DNA from: Lacihabitans soyangensis
GTDB taxonomy: Bacteria > Bacteroidota > Bacteroidia > Cytophagales > Spirosomataceae
Direction: 5' to 3'
Assembly (NCBI RefSeq): GCF_024343775.1
Contig: NZ_RJUF01000002.1
Span: 62,001 to 126,000, forward strand
DNA length: 64,000 nt
Below are positions 32,710-41,894 of the stretch, in pieces. Both the position numbers and the translations under genes were made by a program. Positions within the stretch are counted from its first letter, which is position 1. Each line of letters begins with the position of its first letter. The notes below the pieces were generated by a model. That model was not told where the DNA came from. It did not search any database and was given only the letters and a program-made list of their open reading frames with translations.

Positions 32710-32741
32710 GACTTATTTCCTGACGAATCAAGAAATAAGTC
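32710..32741 (-). other. Intercistronic hairpin between ccoP and ccoG
   Basis: GACTTATTTC (32710-32719) and GAAATAAGTC (32732-32741) form a perfect 10-bp stem with a 12-base loop. In the direction of transcription no U-run follows, so it is not a normal terminator. A second small hairpin (GCTGC-AC-GCAGC, 32757-32768) lies just after the ccoP stop. Together they may protect or process the upstream mRNA. Confidence 0.6.
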
Positions 32742-32769
32742 TTTTTCGTTTTTTTGCTGCACGCAGCTA

Positions 32770-33582
32770 TTATTTAGTTTGAGTTGAATCTGCACCGGTA
32801 GTTGCGGCTGCCACATCTCCTACTTTATCACCTTGAGGTGCTTTAGGATTTGCAGGATTTGTACCTTTCAATGTCATTATATAGTTTGAAACCTCTTGAA
32901 TCTGACCTGGTTTTAGGGTAGCTTTCCATGAAATCATTCCTTTTTCAGGGACACCGTTTTTAATGACACCAAAAACATCATTAATAGTACCACCATGTAG
33001 CCAATATTCGTCAGTAAGGTTAGGCCCTACTCCACCTTCACCTGCAGCACCGTGACAAGCCACACATTTTTCGGTATAAATAGTTTTACCATTTTCAAGC
33101 GTTTTAGCATCTGCCAATACTTTTACTGATTTCTCATCAATACTTTCTCCTAATTTTGCTTGGTAGGCTTCTACCTCTTTTTTGCCTTCATCTATGGCAA
33201 GGGTATATTCTTGCTCCTGTGATGGACTCCAATGCCATACGTGATAATTGAGCAGGTAAACTATTGCAAAAACAATAGTGCCGTATAGTAGGCCTAGCCA
33301 CCAAGGTGGTAGGTGATTGTCAAGTTCCCGAATGCCGTCATAATTGTGATCCAACATTACCGTTTCTTCTTTTGCGATTGGCACGGCGTTGGTCAAACTT
33401 TTCCAAAAGCTTGTTTCCTCAACGGCCTCATCCGCTGCTGAGCCGCTTGCTCCAAGATTGAGTTTTTTTAATAGCATGAAAATATTCATAACTACTATAA
33501 ACAGAATCACTGTGAATATGAGAAGAACTCCCAGCAAAATAAACTGGAACAACTCTTCTCCTGTTTTAAATGATAAGTCCAT
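32770..33582 (-). CDS. ccoP: cbb3 oxidase subunit CcoP, single c-type heme
   Basis: A 270-residue protein with an N-terminal helix (residues ~10-38), a linker, the CcoP-typical segment HNYDGIRELDNHLPPWWLGL followed by a second helix (~95-113), and a C-terminal cytochrome c domain. Only one CxxCH is present (CVACH, Cys173-His177), whereas the proteobacterial subunit has two. Its axial Met may lie in GVPEKGMISW. It carries electrons to the CcoNO core. The C-terminus is Ala/Thr/Pro-rich. It lies 23 bp downstream of ccoQ. Confidence 0.94.
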   Translation of the reverse strand: MDLSFKTGEELFQFILLGVLLIFTVILFIVVMNIFMLLKKLNLGASGSAADEAVEETSFWKSLTNAVPIAKEETVMLDHNYDGIRELDNHLPPWWLGLLYGTIVFAIVYLLNYHVWHWSPSQEQEYTLAIDEGKKEVEAYQAKLGESIDEKSVKVLADAKTLENGKTIYTEKCVACHGAAGEGGVGPNLTDEYWLHGGTINDVFGVIKNGVPEKGMISWKATLKPGQIQEVSNYIMTLKGTNPANPKAPQGDKVGDVAAATTGADSTQTK

Positions 33583-33605
33583 AATTTATTTGATTTACAA
33601 TATTT

Positions 33606-33782
33606 TTAATCCTTTTGATAAACTTCGTCGGTGAGTGGCATTTCCTCCATGTGCTTAATATATTTTTTGTCGGCTCTGAAAACCATGTAACCAAGCAATA
33701 CAAAAAATGACACGAAAATGGTAAGCGAAATGATGGGGTAAATGGCCACATCAGAAATAGAGGCAAGTGAGTTCTTTATCAT
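33606..33782 (-). CDS. ccoQ: CcoQ-like small cbb3 oxidase subunit
   Basis: A 58-residue protein read from ATG 33782: MIKNSLASISDVAIYPIISL begins it, then a membrane helix (TIFVSFFVLLGYMVF) and a charged C-terminus (RADKKYIKHMEEMPLTDEVY). Length, single helix and position between ccoNO and ccoP fit CcoQ, which stabilises the oxidase complex. It is so short that length filters easily miss it. A strong hairpin lies between ccoNO and this gene. Confidence 0.88.
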   Translation of the reverse strand: MIKNSLASISDVAIYPIISLTIFVSFFVLLGYMVFRADKKYIKHMEEMPLTDEVYQKD

Positions 33783-33797
33783 AATATTTTTTATTTA

Positions 33798-33826
33798 GCA
33801 CTCACAGTTTTTGAGGCTGTGAGTGC
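33798..33826 (-). other. Intercistronic hairpin between ccoNO and ccoQ
   Basis: GCACTCACAG (33798-33807) and CTGTGAGTGC (33817-33826) form a perfect 10-bp GC-containing stem with a 9-base loop, 9 bp after the ccoNO stop codon. In the direction of transcription the following sequence is TAAATAAAAAATATT, lacking a U-run. A 3' stabilising or attenuating element within the operon is more likely than full termination. Confidence 0.65.
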
Positions 33827-33835
33827 GTTTTGTTA

Positions 33836-36007
33836 TTATTTTAATGCCGTAGCTTCATTTTTGATATCTGTACCCATTCTTTGTAGGTAGGCTATAAGAG
33901 CAATAATCTCTTTGTCCTTGCTGACCTTGATTTTAGCATCGGCTAAGTTTTTAGAGATTCCCTCCGCTTGCTCGTTGAGGTCAGCCACTGCTTGGTCTTC
34001 GTAACCTTCTTCATAAGGTACACCCAAAGTACGCATGGTACTGATTTTGGTGGCGGTATTGGTTGTATTTAACTCATCGTCAAATAACCAAGGGTATGCA
34101 GGCATAATAGAACCGGGTGACATAGAAGTTGGCTCCAACATGTGGTTATAGTGCCATGAGTCAGGGTATTTTCCACCTTCACGGTGCAAATCTGGACCAG
34201 TACGTTTTGAACCCCATTGGAAAGGGTGATCATAAACAAACTCACCTGATTTAGAGTACTCGCCATAACGTTCTGTCTCTGACCTAAAAGGCCTAATCAT
34301 CTGAGAGTGACAGTTGTAACATCCTTCTCTAACATAAATATCTCTTCCTTCAAGCTCAAGCGGGGTGTAAGGTTTCACACTGGCGATAGTCGGAATGTTA
34401 GAATCAATCAACCAAGTAGGAACAAACTCCACGACACCACCAATCAATACAGCCACAAAAGACAATACTGTAAATAATATAGGTTTACGCTCCAAAATAG
34501 TATGCAAAGCACCGCCGACTTTTAGTTTATGATTCAACGCTGGGGCCTCATCATATTCATGGGCCAAGAACTCACCGGTTCCAGCAGTTTTCATTAAGTT
34601 ATAAACCATTACCAAAGTACCTGCCAGGTATAATGTACCTCCAAAGGCTCTTGCCATGTACATTGGTAATATTTGAGTAACTGTTTCAAGGAAGTTTGGA
34701 TAAGCCAAGAAACCATCTTTTGTAAATTCTTTCCACATCAAACTTTGTGTAAATCCAGCCCAATAAAGTGGTAAAGCATAGAATATAATACCCAAAGTAC
34801 CCAACCAGAAGTGGATATTAGCCAATTTGACAGAGTACAGATTGGTTCTCCACATTTTTGGCACTAAATAATAAAACATACCAAAAGTCATGAAACCATT
34901 CCAGCCAAGGCCACCAATGTGCACGTGAGCGATGGTCCAGTCAGTATAGTGTGATATTGCGTTTACGTTTTTAAGAGAAAGCATTGGTCCTTCGAAAGTA
35001 GACATACCATAAGCAGTTACCGCCACCACGAAGAATTTCAACACTGGATTTTCTCTTACTCTATCCCAAGCACCTCTAAGTGTAAGGAGGCCGTTGAGCA
35101 TACCACCCCACGATGGAGCTATAAGCATAACCGAGAACACAGTGCCTAAGCTTTGTGCCCAATCAGGCAAGGAAGTATATAACAAATGGTGAGGGCCAGC
35201 CCAGATATACAAGAAAATCAAAGACCAGAAGTGAATGATAGATAGTTTATAGGAATAAACGGGTCTGTTTGCTGCTTTCGGCAAGAAATAATACATCAAA
35301 CCTAGAATAGGTGTAGTAAGGAAAAATGCCACCGCATTGTGTCCATACCACCATTGCACAAGGGCATCTTGAACACCAGCGAACAATGTGTAACTTTTAA
35401 ACAATGTAACTGGAAGAGCCAAAGAGTTGACAATATGCAACATGGCAATTGTAACGATGGTAGCTATATAAAACCAAATAGCCACATACATGTGTCTCTC
35501 TCTTCTTTTAATAATAGCCCCAATGAAGTTAATAGCAAAAACCACCCAAACCAAGGTTATAGCAATATCCACCGGCCATTCTAACTCAGCATATTCTTTA
35601 CCGGTAGTTATACCTAATGGCAACGAAACCGCAGCAGCCACAATAATCAATTGCCAACCCCAAAAATGAATCCAGCTAAGGATTGGGCTCAACATTGGTC
35701 CTTTCAGAAGTCTTTGTGTTGAATAGTATACCCCTGCAAACATTCCGTTGCCGACGAAAGCAAAAATGATAGCATTGGTATGTAGTGGCCTCAATCTTCC
35801 GAATGTCGTATATGGGAGATTCAAGTTTGCAGCGGGCCAGAATAACTGCAAAGCGGCTGTAAGGCCGGCAAGCATACCGACAACCCCAAATATTACAGTA
35901 ACAATGATAAAAGCTTTTACTATTTTGTTGTCGTAGTAAAAACCTTCTAATGCACCCGATGAATCTGAGCTGTCAGAGCTTAATAGTGGTTTGGTAAATA
36001 AACGCAT
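33836..36007 (-). CDS. ccoNO: cbb3-type cytochrome c oxidase, fused CcoN-CcoO subunit
   Basis: A 723-residue fusion of the catalytic subunit I with the monoheme subunit II. Residues ~1-480 are CcoN: about twelve helices with heme/copper His ligands in LRPLHTNAIIF, QWWYGHNAVAFF, WAGPHHLLYTSLPDW and TIAHVHIGGLGWNGF. Residues ~510-720 are CcoO: one helix (KPILFTVLSFVAVLIGGVVE), then the c-heme motif REGCYNCHSQMIRPF and a C-terminal IIALIAYLQRMGTD. It reduces oxygen to water with proton pumping at low oxygen. The fusion is usual in Bacteroidota. First gene of the operon; I find no ccoS upstream in this window. Confidence 0.97.
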   Translation of the reverse strand: MRLFTKPLLSSDSSDSSGALEGFYYDNKIVKAFIIVTVIFGVVGMLAGLTAALQLFWPAANLNLPYTTFGRLRPLHTNAIIFAFVGNGMFAGVYYSTQRLLKGPMLSPILSWIHFWGWQLIIVAAAVSLPLGITTGKEYAELEWPVDIAITLVWVVFAINFIGAIIKRRERHMYVAIWFYIATIVTIAMLHIVNSLALPVTLFKSYTLFAGVQDALVQWWYGHNAVAFFLTTPILGLMYYFLPKAANRPVYSYKLSIIHFWSLIFLYIWAGPHHLLYTSLPDWAQSLGTVFSVMLIAPSWGGMLNGLLTLRGAWDRVRENPVLKFFVVAVTAYGMSTFEGPMLSLKNVNAISHYTDWTIAHVHIGGLGWNGFMTFGMFYYLVPKMWRTNLYSVKLANIHFWLGTLGIIFYALPLYWAGFTQSLMWKEFTKDGFLAYPNFLETVTQILPMYMARAFGGTLYLAGTLVMVYNLMKTAGTGEFLAHEYDEAPALNHKLKVGGALHTILERKPILFTVLSFVAVLIGGVVEFVPTWLIDSNIPTIASVKPYTPLELEGRDIYVREGCYNCHSQMIRPFRSETERYGEYSKSGEFVYDHPFQWGSKRTGPDLHREGGKYPDSWHYNHMLEPTSMSPGSIMPAYPWLFDDELNTTNTATKISTMRTLGVPYEEGYEDQAVADLNEQAEGISKNLADAKIKVSKDKEIIALIAYLQRMGTDIKNEATALK

Positions 36008-36042
36008 AGCTGTTAATTTGATTTGTAAACTTTTTAACGCAT

Positions 36043-36069
36043 CAAAATTAGAAGCTAGGCTACCCTCAA
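36043..36069 (-). promoter_or_regulatory. Candidate Bacteroidota-type promoter of the cco operon
   Basis: Read on the minus strand: TTTTG (36071-36067), a 16-base spacer, then TAATTTTG (36050-36043), which matches the TAnnTTTG -7 element. The spacing is at the short end of the reported range. It lies 36 bp upstream of the ccoNO start codon. The remaining divergent spacer to galK (36008-36329, 322 bp) contains a CCTGA-N15-TCAGG inverted repeat (36085-36109) of unknown meaning and no gene. Confidence 0.4.
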
Positions 36070-36329
36070 AACATGATTAATGAACCTGATAATTATGATT
36101 TAAGTCAGGATTTGAAAATTGCCGTTAACATATTTCTGTTTATATAGTTAAAGAATAGATTTTGGAACATAAATCCATAATCATTCAATCACATTCGTAA
36201 ACCGTATTCATTTTCAAATAATTCAACCCAATTCTGTCTTTTTACACAAAAACTTCAAAGGACATAATGTACGCTATTTCTTTTTTAGCAAAATTTGTAT
36301 TTAGTTTAAATTAGTCAAAAACGATATCA

Positions 36330-37493
36330 TTGGACATTTCAAAAAAAATAGAGGAAAGCTACGTTTCATTATTTGGAAAAAATTCTGATATAAAAATTAA
36401 AGCTCCTGGCAGAATCAATATTCTTGGCGAACATACCGACTATAACAATGGCTTTGTGATGCCCTCTGCCATAGATAAAGCCATATATTTTAGTATAGGA
36501 AAAAGAGAAGATTCCAAAATATGCATATCGGCTCTTGACCTTGAAAACTACTATGAAGCCGAGGACATCAACCAACTTGAGTCCAAAACTAAAGATTGGT
36601 CGAATCATCTCATTGGGGTTATTTTAGAAATAAAAAAACTAGGTTTTACTTTTGACAATGGGGTAAATATCTGTTTTGGAGGAGATATACCGAACGGTGC
36701 AGGCCTTTCCTCCTCGGCCGCTGTAGAAGCAGGAATTAGTTTTGGATTGAATGAGATTTTCGGTTTCAACCTTGATTTATTACAATTGGCTAAAATCGCA
36801 CAAGCTACCGAGCATAATTATGTTGGCGTAAAATGCGGAATTATGGACATGTACGCTTCCCTTTTTTCAAGAAAGAACCAGGTAATTAGACTAGATTGTG
36901 AGAGCTTAACACACGATTATATCCCGGCAGATTTCGAAAAACATACATTTATTTTGGTAAACAGTGCAGTAAAACACAATCTTGCCGATACTGAATACAA
37001 TGTGAGAAGAAATCAATGCCAAAAAGGAGTTGAAGTATTGAATAAAGAGTTTGGAAAGATAAACACCCTTAGAGATGCCAATTTTGAGCAGTTGGAGCAG
37101 ATAAAGGCTGAGATTGACCCAATTACCTACAACAGATGCAAGTATATTTTAGATGAAAAAGAACGGGTGATGTTAGCATCAGAAGCGTTAAAGCAGCATG
37201 ATTTTGAGAAGTTGGGAGAAATCATGAACCAAACACACGAAGGACTGAGTAAAATGTATGAAGTGAGTTGCAAAGAACTGGATTTTTTGGCCAGTGAAGC
37301 TCTTAAAATAGAGGGCGTTTTAGGAAGTAGAATGATGGGAGGAGGCTTTGGAGGTTGTACGCTAAATCTTATCAAAAAAGAAGCTGAAGCAGATTTTAAA
37401 GAAAAAATAACTTCGGCTTATCAGCATAAATTTGGAATAATACCTGAAATATATACTGCAAACTTGAGCGAGGGCGTTCACAAAATAGCTTAA
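36330..37493 (+). CDS. galK: Galactokinase
   Basis: It phosphorylates galactose to galactose-1-phosphate. The 387-residue GHMP kinase shows the GalK signature APGRINILGEHTDYNNGFVM, the ATP loop NGAGLSSSAAVEAG and the C-terminal GSRMMGGGFGGCTLNLI. The start must be the TTG at 36330, because an in-frame TAG lies at 36312 and no ATG precedes the conserved N-terminus. The stop codon is directly adjacent to the ATG of glpD (no gap), so the pair is probably cotranscribed. The other Leloir genes are not in this window. Confidence 0.95.
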   Translation: MDISKKIEESYVSLFGKNSDIKIKAPGRINILGEHTDYNNGFVMPSAIDKAIYFSIGKREDSKICISALDLENYYEAEDINQLESKTKDWSNHLIGVILEIKKLGFTFDNGVNICFGGDIPNGAGLSSSAAVEAGISFGLNEIFGFNLDLLQLAKIAQATEHNYVGVKCGIMDMYASLFSRKNQVIRLDCESLTHDYIPADFEKHTFILVNSAVKHNLADTEYNVRRNQCQKGVEVLNKEFGKINTLRDANFEQLEQIKAEIDPITYNRCKYILDEKERVMLASEALKQHDFEKLGEIMNQTHEGLSKMYEVSCKELDFLASEALKIEGVLGSRMMGGGFGGCTLNLIKKEAEADFKEKITSAYQHKFGIIPEIYTANLSEGVHKIA

Positions 37494-39116
37494 ATGAACA
37501 GAAATGAGAATTTAGAAAGAATCAAAACGGAACATTTCGATGTTTGTGTAATTGGTGCAGGAGCCAGCGGTGCAGGAGTTGCTCTAGATGCAGCCCTTCG
37601 AGGCCTTAAAGTTGCTCTCATAGATAAAGGCGATTTCAGCTGTGAAACTTCTTCTAAATCTACCAAACTGATTCATGGCGGCGTAAGGTATCTAGAGCAA
37701 GCCTTTAAAAACCTTGATTTCGGGCAGCTGAAACAGGTAAAGCATGGCCTGGCCGAAAGGAAATATCTACTTTCTAATGGCTCTCATTTGTCTCGCCCCT
37801 TAGGCATAATAACCCCAGTTTTTAGCCTTATTGAAGGTTTGTATTACACCATCGGACTAAAAATGTATGGTTGGTTTGCGAAAAATGATCAATTACCAGC
37901 AGCTAGATGGCTTTCAAAAAAGGAAATGATTCTGGGTAGCCCGGATATTACCCAAAAAGCCCACAGTGCGGTCATGTATTTTGATGGGCAACTCGACGAT
38001 GCAAGATTTGCCTTGGCACTTTCGCAAACCGCACATCAACAGGGTGTAGCGACAGCCAATTATATAGCACTTACTGATTTCAAAAAAGATAATTCAAACA
38101 AAATAATAGCAGCGACACTCAAAAACACGCTTAACGGAGAGACATTTGAAATAAAAAGTAAAGTTTTTGTTAACTGTACCGGTCCCTTTGCCGATCACCT
38201 TCGACTTTTAGCCAACCCTGCCGAGCAAGCCAGAATAAAACCCTCTAAAGGCGTTCACATAGTAATTCCAAAAAAATATTTTAATGGCGAAAAGGCACTT
38301 TTGATACCTAAAACCAATGATGGTAGGCTGGTATTTGTGATTCCGTTTCAGTCCGAAATCATGATAGGAACTACAGATACCAAATACGACAACCTCAACG
38401 AAGAGCCACTTTTGAACAACTCGGAAATAGACTATCTTCTTGAAACAGCAGAGCGATATTTGAAAGCCATTCCGACTAAAAACGAGATAAAAAGTGGTTT
38501 TGGAGGAATACGGCCTTTGATTTCTGCCAAAAAGAAAAACCCCAACGACACCAAAACATTGCTCCGCGACCACGAAGTGGAAATAGACGAAGAATCCGGA
38601 TTGGTGAGTCTTTTGGGTGGGAAATGGACTACTTACAGACTAATGGCTCAGGATACTTGCGATGCCATTTGCGAAATCCTAGGTTCTAGTAATGTTTGTA
38701 AAACCAAAGATTTCAAATTATTGGGAAGCCAAACCATTTTTCAAACTAAAAGGCCCGAAAATTTTCCTTTGGAATGTTTTGAGCACCTTATAAACAGTTA
38801 CGGAGATCAAACTCCAAAAATTCTGAGCTTAATAGAACAAAGACCCGAACTTCTCTCGAAAATACATTTGGACTATCCCTTCATTAAAGCCGAAGTTATT
38901 TATGCTTGCGAGTATGAAATGGCACAAACCGTCAGAGACTTTTTTGCGAGAAGAACTCGCTGGGAAATATTAGACTGGAACGCCTGTATAGTGTCTATCG
39001 AAACAGTGGCCGAACTTATGGAAGAAGCTCTCGGATGGGATTCTGAGAGGAAAGACTTGGAAGTTGAGTCCTATAAAGGTCTCCTGGAGAAGTTCAAAAC
39101 CGTAGCTTCAAGCTAA
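37494..39116 (+). CDS. glpD: FAD-dependent glycerol-3-phosphate dehydrogenase
   Basis: A 540-residue membrane-associated flavoenzyme that oxidises glycerol-3-phosphate to dihydroxyacetone phosphate and feeds quinones. FAD-binding motif CVIGAGASGAGVALDAALRG (residues ~14-33), the GlpD signature SSKSTKLIHGGVRYLE, GGKWTTYR near residue 375, and a C-terminal DAO_C domain (EMAQTVRDFFARRTRWEILD). It abuts galK without a gap and is followed by murF-alr after 27 bp, so galK-glpD-murF/alr may be one transcript. Confidence 0.94.
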   Translation: MNRNENLERIKTEHFDVCVIGAGASGAGVALDAALRGLKVALIDKGDFSCETSSKSTKLIHGGVRYLEQAFKNLDFGQLKQVKHGLAERKYLLSNGSHLSRPLGIITPVFSLIEGLYYTIGLKMYGWFAKNDQLPAARWLSKKEMILGSPDITQKAHSAVMYFDGQLDDARFALALSQTAHQQGVATANYIALTDFKKDNSNKIIAATLKNTLNGETFEIKSKVFVNCTGPFADHLRLLANPAEQARIKPSKGVHIVIPKKYFNGEKALLIPKTNDGRLVFVIPFQSEIMIGTTDTKYDNLNEEPLLNNSEIDYLLETAERYLKAIPTKNEIKSGFGGIRPLISAKKKNPNDTKTLLRDHEVEIDEESGLVSLLGGKWTTYRLMAQDTCDAICEILGSSNVCKTKDFKLLGSQTIFQTKRPENFPLECFEHLINSYGDQTPKILSLIEQRPELLSKIHLDYPFIKAEVIYACEYEMAQTVRDFFARRTRWEILDWNACIVSIETVAELMEEALGWDSERKDLEVESYKGLLEKFKTVASS

Positions 39117-39143
39117 ACTTTACTATTAAAATTCTTTAAGACA

Positions 39144-41627
39144 ATGTTGATTTTAAGCGAAAAAATAACCACCAACAACAAAATATTATTAACGGACAGT
39201 CGATTTTTATCTGACCCTGAGTCGAGTATTTTCTTCGCCATAAAGGGAGAAAGACACAATGGACATCAGTTTATTCAGCAACTTTTTGAGAAAGGCATAA
39301 AAGAATTTGTGGTTGAAAAAGACGTAGTCAACAGTGATTCCGTCTTAAAAGAATTCTTAGAAAAAACGGATTTAAAGGCCTTTGTGGTTCAGAATAGCAT
39401 TAAAGCTCTTCAAAACCTTGCAACTGAAAAACGAAAGCAATTCAAATATCCAGTAATTGGTATAACCGGAAGCAATGGTAAAACTATTGTAAAAGAATGG
39501 CTGCATTTTTTACTCGAACATGAGTTTGAAATCGTAAAAAGTCCGAGAAGTTACAACTCTCAAATCGGCGTGGCTCTCTCTGTTTGGGAAATGAACGAAA
39601 AAAGTAATTTGGGCATCTTTGAGGCAGGTATTTCTCTGCAAAATGAAATGCAAAACCTCGAGTCCATCATAAAACCAGAAATCGGCATTTTCACCAATAT
39701 TGGCCCTGCCCACAATGAAGGATTTAGGAGCTTGAAACAAAAAATAACAGAAAAACTGAGGCTTTTCAAGACTTCTAAAGTTTTGGTTTATTGTAAAGAT
39801 TATAAGGAAATTAATGAAGAGTTGGCTATCCTTCTGAAAGCTGTAAATCCTAATATTCAGCTCATTAGTTGGTCCAGAAATAGAATAGGAGAAAACTGGG
39901 TGGAAACCCAACTGACAGAAACTGGGACACTAATAGAGATAAATTGGTTAGGCGAAAGCTACGATTTCGAAATACCATTTACTGACAATGCATCCATAGA
40001 AAATGCTGTGCATTGTGCCTATACTGGTTTGTACCTCAATTCTCAGTCAAAAATCAACCTTGATGTATTTTTTGAGAAATTCCAGTCGCTTCGCCCAGTC
40101 GCAATGAGGCTTGAACTCAAACAAGGAAACAACGACAATTACATCATTGACGATACTTACAACAATGATTTGGGAGGTCTAAAAATGGCTCTAAATTTCA
40201 TGAGTCAACACCACACCAAACGCCAAAAAGTATTGATTGTGAGTGATATACTTCAATCTGGCTTGCAGGAAAATGATCTCCTCCAAAGCCTCCGAGATTT
40301 AATTAAATCACAAGATATCAGTGTTTTAATCGGAATAGGTTCTAAGTTTTTCGATCATAAAGAGTTCTTTTCAGGTGCCACCAAAGTAAGTAGCTTTTTT
40401 TACGAAAACACCTCTGATTTCCTGAGTTTGTTCAATTTTGAAAATCTGACTAACTCTTTAGTATTGGTAAAAGGAGCCAGACCCTATGCATTTGAGAAAA
40501 TCGTCAACAAGCTGGTCATGAAGGTCCATGGAACTGTCTTCGAAGTTAACCTAGACTCTTTAACTCATAATCTTAACTATTACCGAAATAAAATAGGCAA
40601 CCAAACCAAAATCATGGTGATGGTGAAGGCCTTCGCCTACGGAAGCGGAAGCATGGAAGTAGCCAGTTGGTTGCAGTATCATCGGGTCGATTATCTGTCT
40701 GTGGCATATCCAGACGAAGGTGTAGTTTTAAGACAAAACGGTATAAAATTACCAATTATGGTTTTAAATTCTGATCCTGAAACCTACCATAAACTGTTTG
40801 AATATGACCTCGAACCAGAGATTTATAGCCTAAGAACTCTAAAGGCTTATTTGCATTTCAAAACCAATCTTTATCCAAATTCCGTTTCAAAAATACACTT
40901 GAAATTAGATACTGGAATGCATAGACTGGGTTTTATCGAGGATGATTTGGAGACATTAGTTGAACAAATTAAAGCAACACCAAACGTGGAAATAGCATCT
41001 ATTTTTAGCCATTTGGTTGGAGCTGATGAGGCCGAACATATAGATTTCTCGAAAAAACAAATCGCTCAATTTGATCTTTTATCTTCAAAAATTACTGCAA
41101 AACTAAACTACAATCCACTTCGCCACATTTGTAACTCAGCCGGAATTATCAGATTTCCCGAAGCAAAATATGACATGGTGCGGTTGGGAATAGGACTTTA
41201 CGGGATAGAGTCGTCGGGTATAGAACCGAATGCCTTGGAGGTTGTCGGAACGCTTAAAACCACGATTTCCCAGATAAAAACTTTAGGTCAAGGTGAAACC
41301 GTGGGCTACAGTCGCAGAGGAATTATTGAAAAAGAATCAAAAATCGCCACATTGGCCATTGGTTATGCCGACGGTTATGACAGAGGTTTCAGCAGAGGAG
41401 TTGGTCAGGTATTGGTTAATAATGTATTGTGCCCAGTAGTGGGCAACGTATGTATGGACATGACAATGATCGATGTCACCGAAGCCAACTGCAAAGAAGG
41501 TGACCAAGTCGTAATATTTGGTAAAAAACCTCATATCAGTGAATTAGCCGCAGCCATCGGAACTATTCCGTATGAGTTACTCACTGGTGTAAGTGAAAGA
41601 GTTAAGCGTGTTTTTTATCATGAATAA
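39144..41627 (+). CDS. Fused UDP-MurNAc-tripeptide:D-Ala-D-Ala ligase / alanine racemase
   Basis: An 827-residue bifunctional cytoplasmic enzyme for peptidoglycan precursor synthesis. Residues ~1-455 are MurF-like, with the ATP P-loop GITGSNGKTIVKEWL, FEAGIS and a C-terminal VLVKGARPYAFEKIV. Residues ~460-827 are an alanine racemase: PLP lysine in MVKAFAYGSGSMEVA, KLDTGMHRLGF, HICNSAGIIRF, GYSRRG and the C-terminal domain with the catalytic Tyr segment AIGYADGYDRG and VGNVCMDMTMIDV. This fusion is characteristic of Bacteroidota. The P-loop Thr is followed by Ile rather than the usual Thr (GKTI), a minor deviation. Confidence 0.95.
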   Translation: MLILSEKITTNNKILLTDSRFLSDPESSIFFAIKGERHNGHQFIQQLFEKGIKEFVVEKDVVNSDSVLKEFLEKTDLKAFVVQNSIKALQNLATEKRKQFKYPVIGITGSNGKTIVKEWLHFLLEHEFEIVKSPRSYNSQIGVALSVWEMNEKSNLGIFEAGISLQNEMQNLESIIKPEIGIFTNIGPAHNEGFRSLKQKITEKLRLFKTSKVLVYCKDYKEINEELAILLKAVNPNIQLISWSRNRIGENWVETQLTETGTLIEINWLGESYDFEIPFTDNASIENAVHCAYTGLYLNSQSKINLDVFFEKFQSLRPVAMRLELKQGNNDNYIIDDTYNNDLGGLKMALNFMSQHHTKRQKVLIVSDILQSGLQENDLLQSLRDLIKSQDISVLIGIGSKFFDHKEFFSGATKVSSFFYENTSDFLSLFNFENLTNSLVLVKGARPYAFEKIVNKLVMKVHGTVFEVNLDSLTHNLNYYRNKIGNQTKIMVMVKAFAYGSGSMEVASWLQYHRVDYLSVAYPDEGVVLRQNGIKLPIMVLNSDPETYHKLFEYDLEPEIYSLRTLKAYLHFKTNLYPNSVSKIHLKLDTGMHRLGFIEDDLETLVEQIKATPNVEIASIFSHLVGADEAEHIDFSKKQIAQFDLLSSKITAKLNYNPLRHICNSAGIIRFPEAKYDMVRLGIGLYGIESSGIEPNALEVVGTLKTTISQIKTLGQGETVGYSRRGIIEKESKIATLAIGYADGYDRGFSRGVGQVLVNNVLCPVVGNVCMDMTMIDVTEANCKEGDQVVIFGKKPHISELAAAIGTIPYELLTGVSERVKRVFYHE

Positions 41628-41710
41628 GTAAGTGTTTTTGCCTTCGAATAACTTTTGTTGAAATAAAAGATGCTTTTAGAATCTTAAATTAAAATAATAA
41701 AACTTAGGAT

Positions 41711-41893
41711 ATGAATTCACAAAAAGAAAACTGCGAATCGAAAATGGGATTTCAAAATTCTAAGAAAGTTTCCAAAAAAGATTTTTGGAATGAATTAACC
41801 GAAATTGAAAAGTCAGAAATTAAGATGGGTATCTCTCAAATTGAAAATGGTTTAAAAGTAAGCTTTGAAGATTTTCTTAAAAAAGTAAATTGA
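41711..41893 (+). CDS. Small antitoxin-like protein, orphan
   Basis: A 60-residue basic/acidic helical protein. The C-terminal half (FWNELTEIEKSEIKMGISQI followed by ENGLKVSFEDFLKKV) resembles the tail of antitoxins paired with RelE/ParE-type toxins (IExGxxQxxNGxxVxxEEFLKK). No toxin gene follows: the next gene is convergent and encodes an exported protein. The N-terminal ~20 residues are polar, without a clear DNA-binding fold. It could also be an unrelated small protein. Confidence 0.5.
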   Translation: MNSQKENCESKMGFQNSKKVSKKDFWNELTEIEKSEIKMGISQIENGLKVSFEDFLKKVN

Positions 41894-41894
41894 C

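Noticed and set aside
36085-36109. FNR/Crp-type operator upstream of the oxidase operon
   Set aside because: CCTGA-N15-TCAGG is symmetric, but does not fit the TTGAT-N4-ATCAA type; it may be chance in AT-rich DNA.
36008-36329. A ccoS gene before ccoNO
   Set aside because: No frame in the spacer encodes the short membrane-helix protein expected of CcoS.
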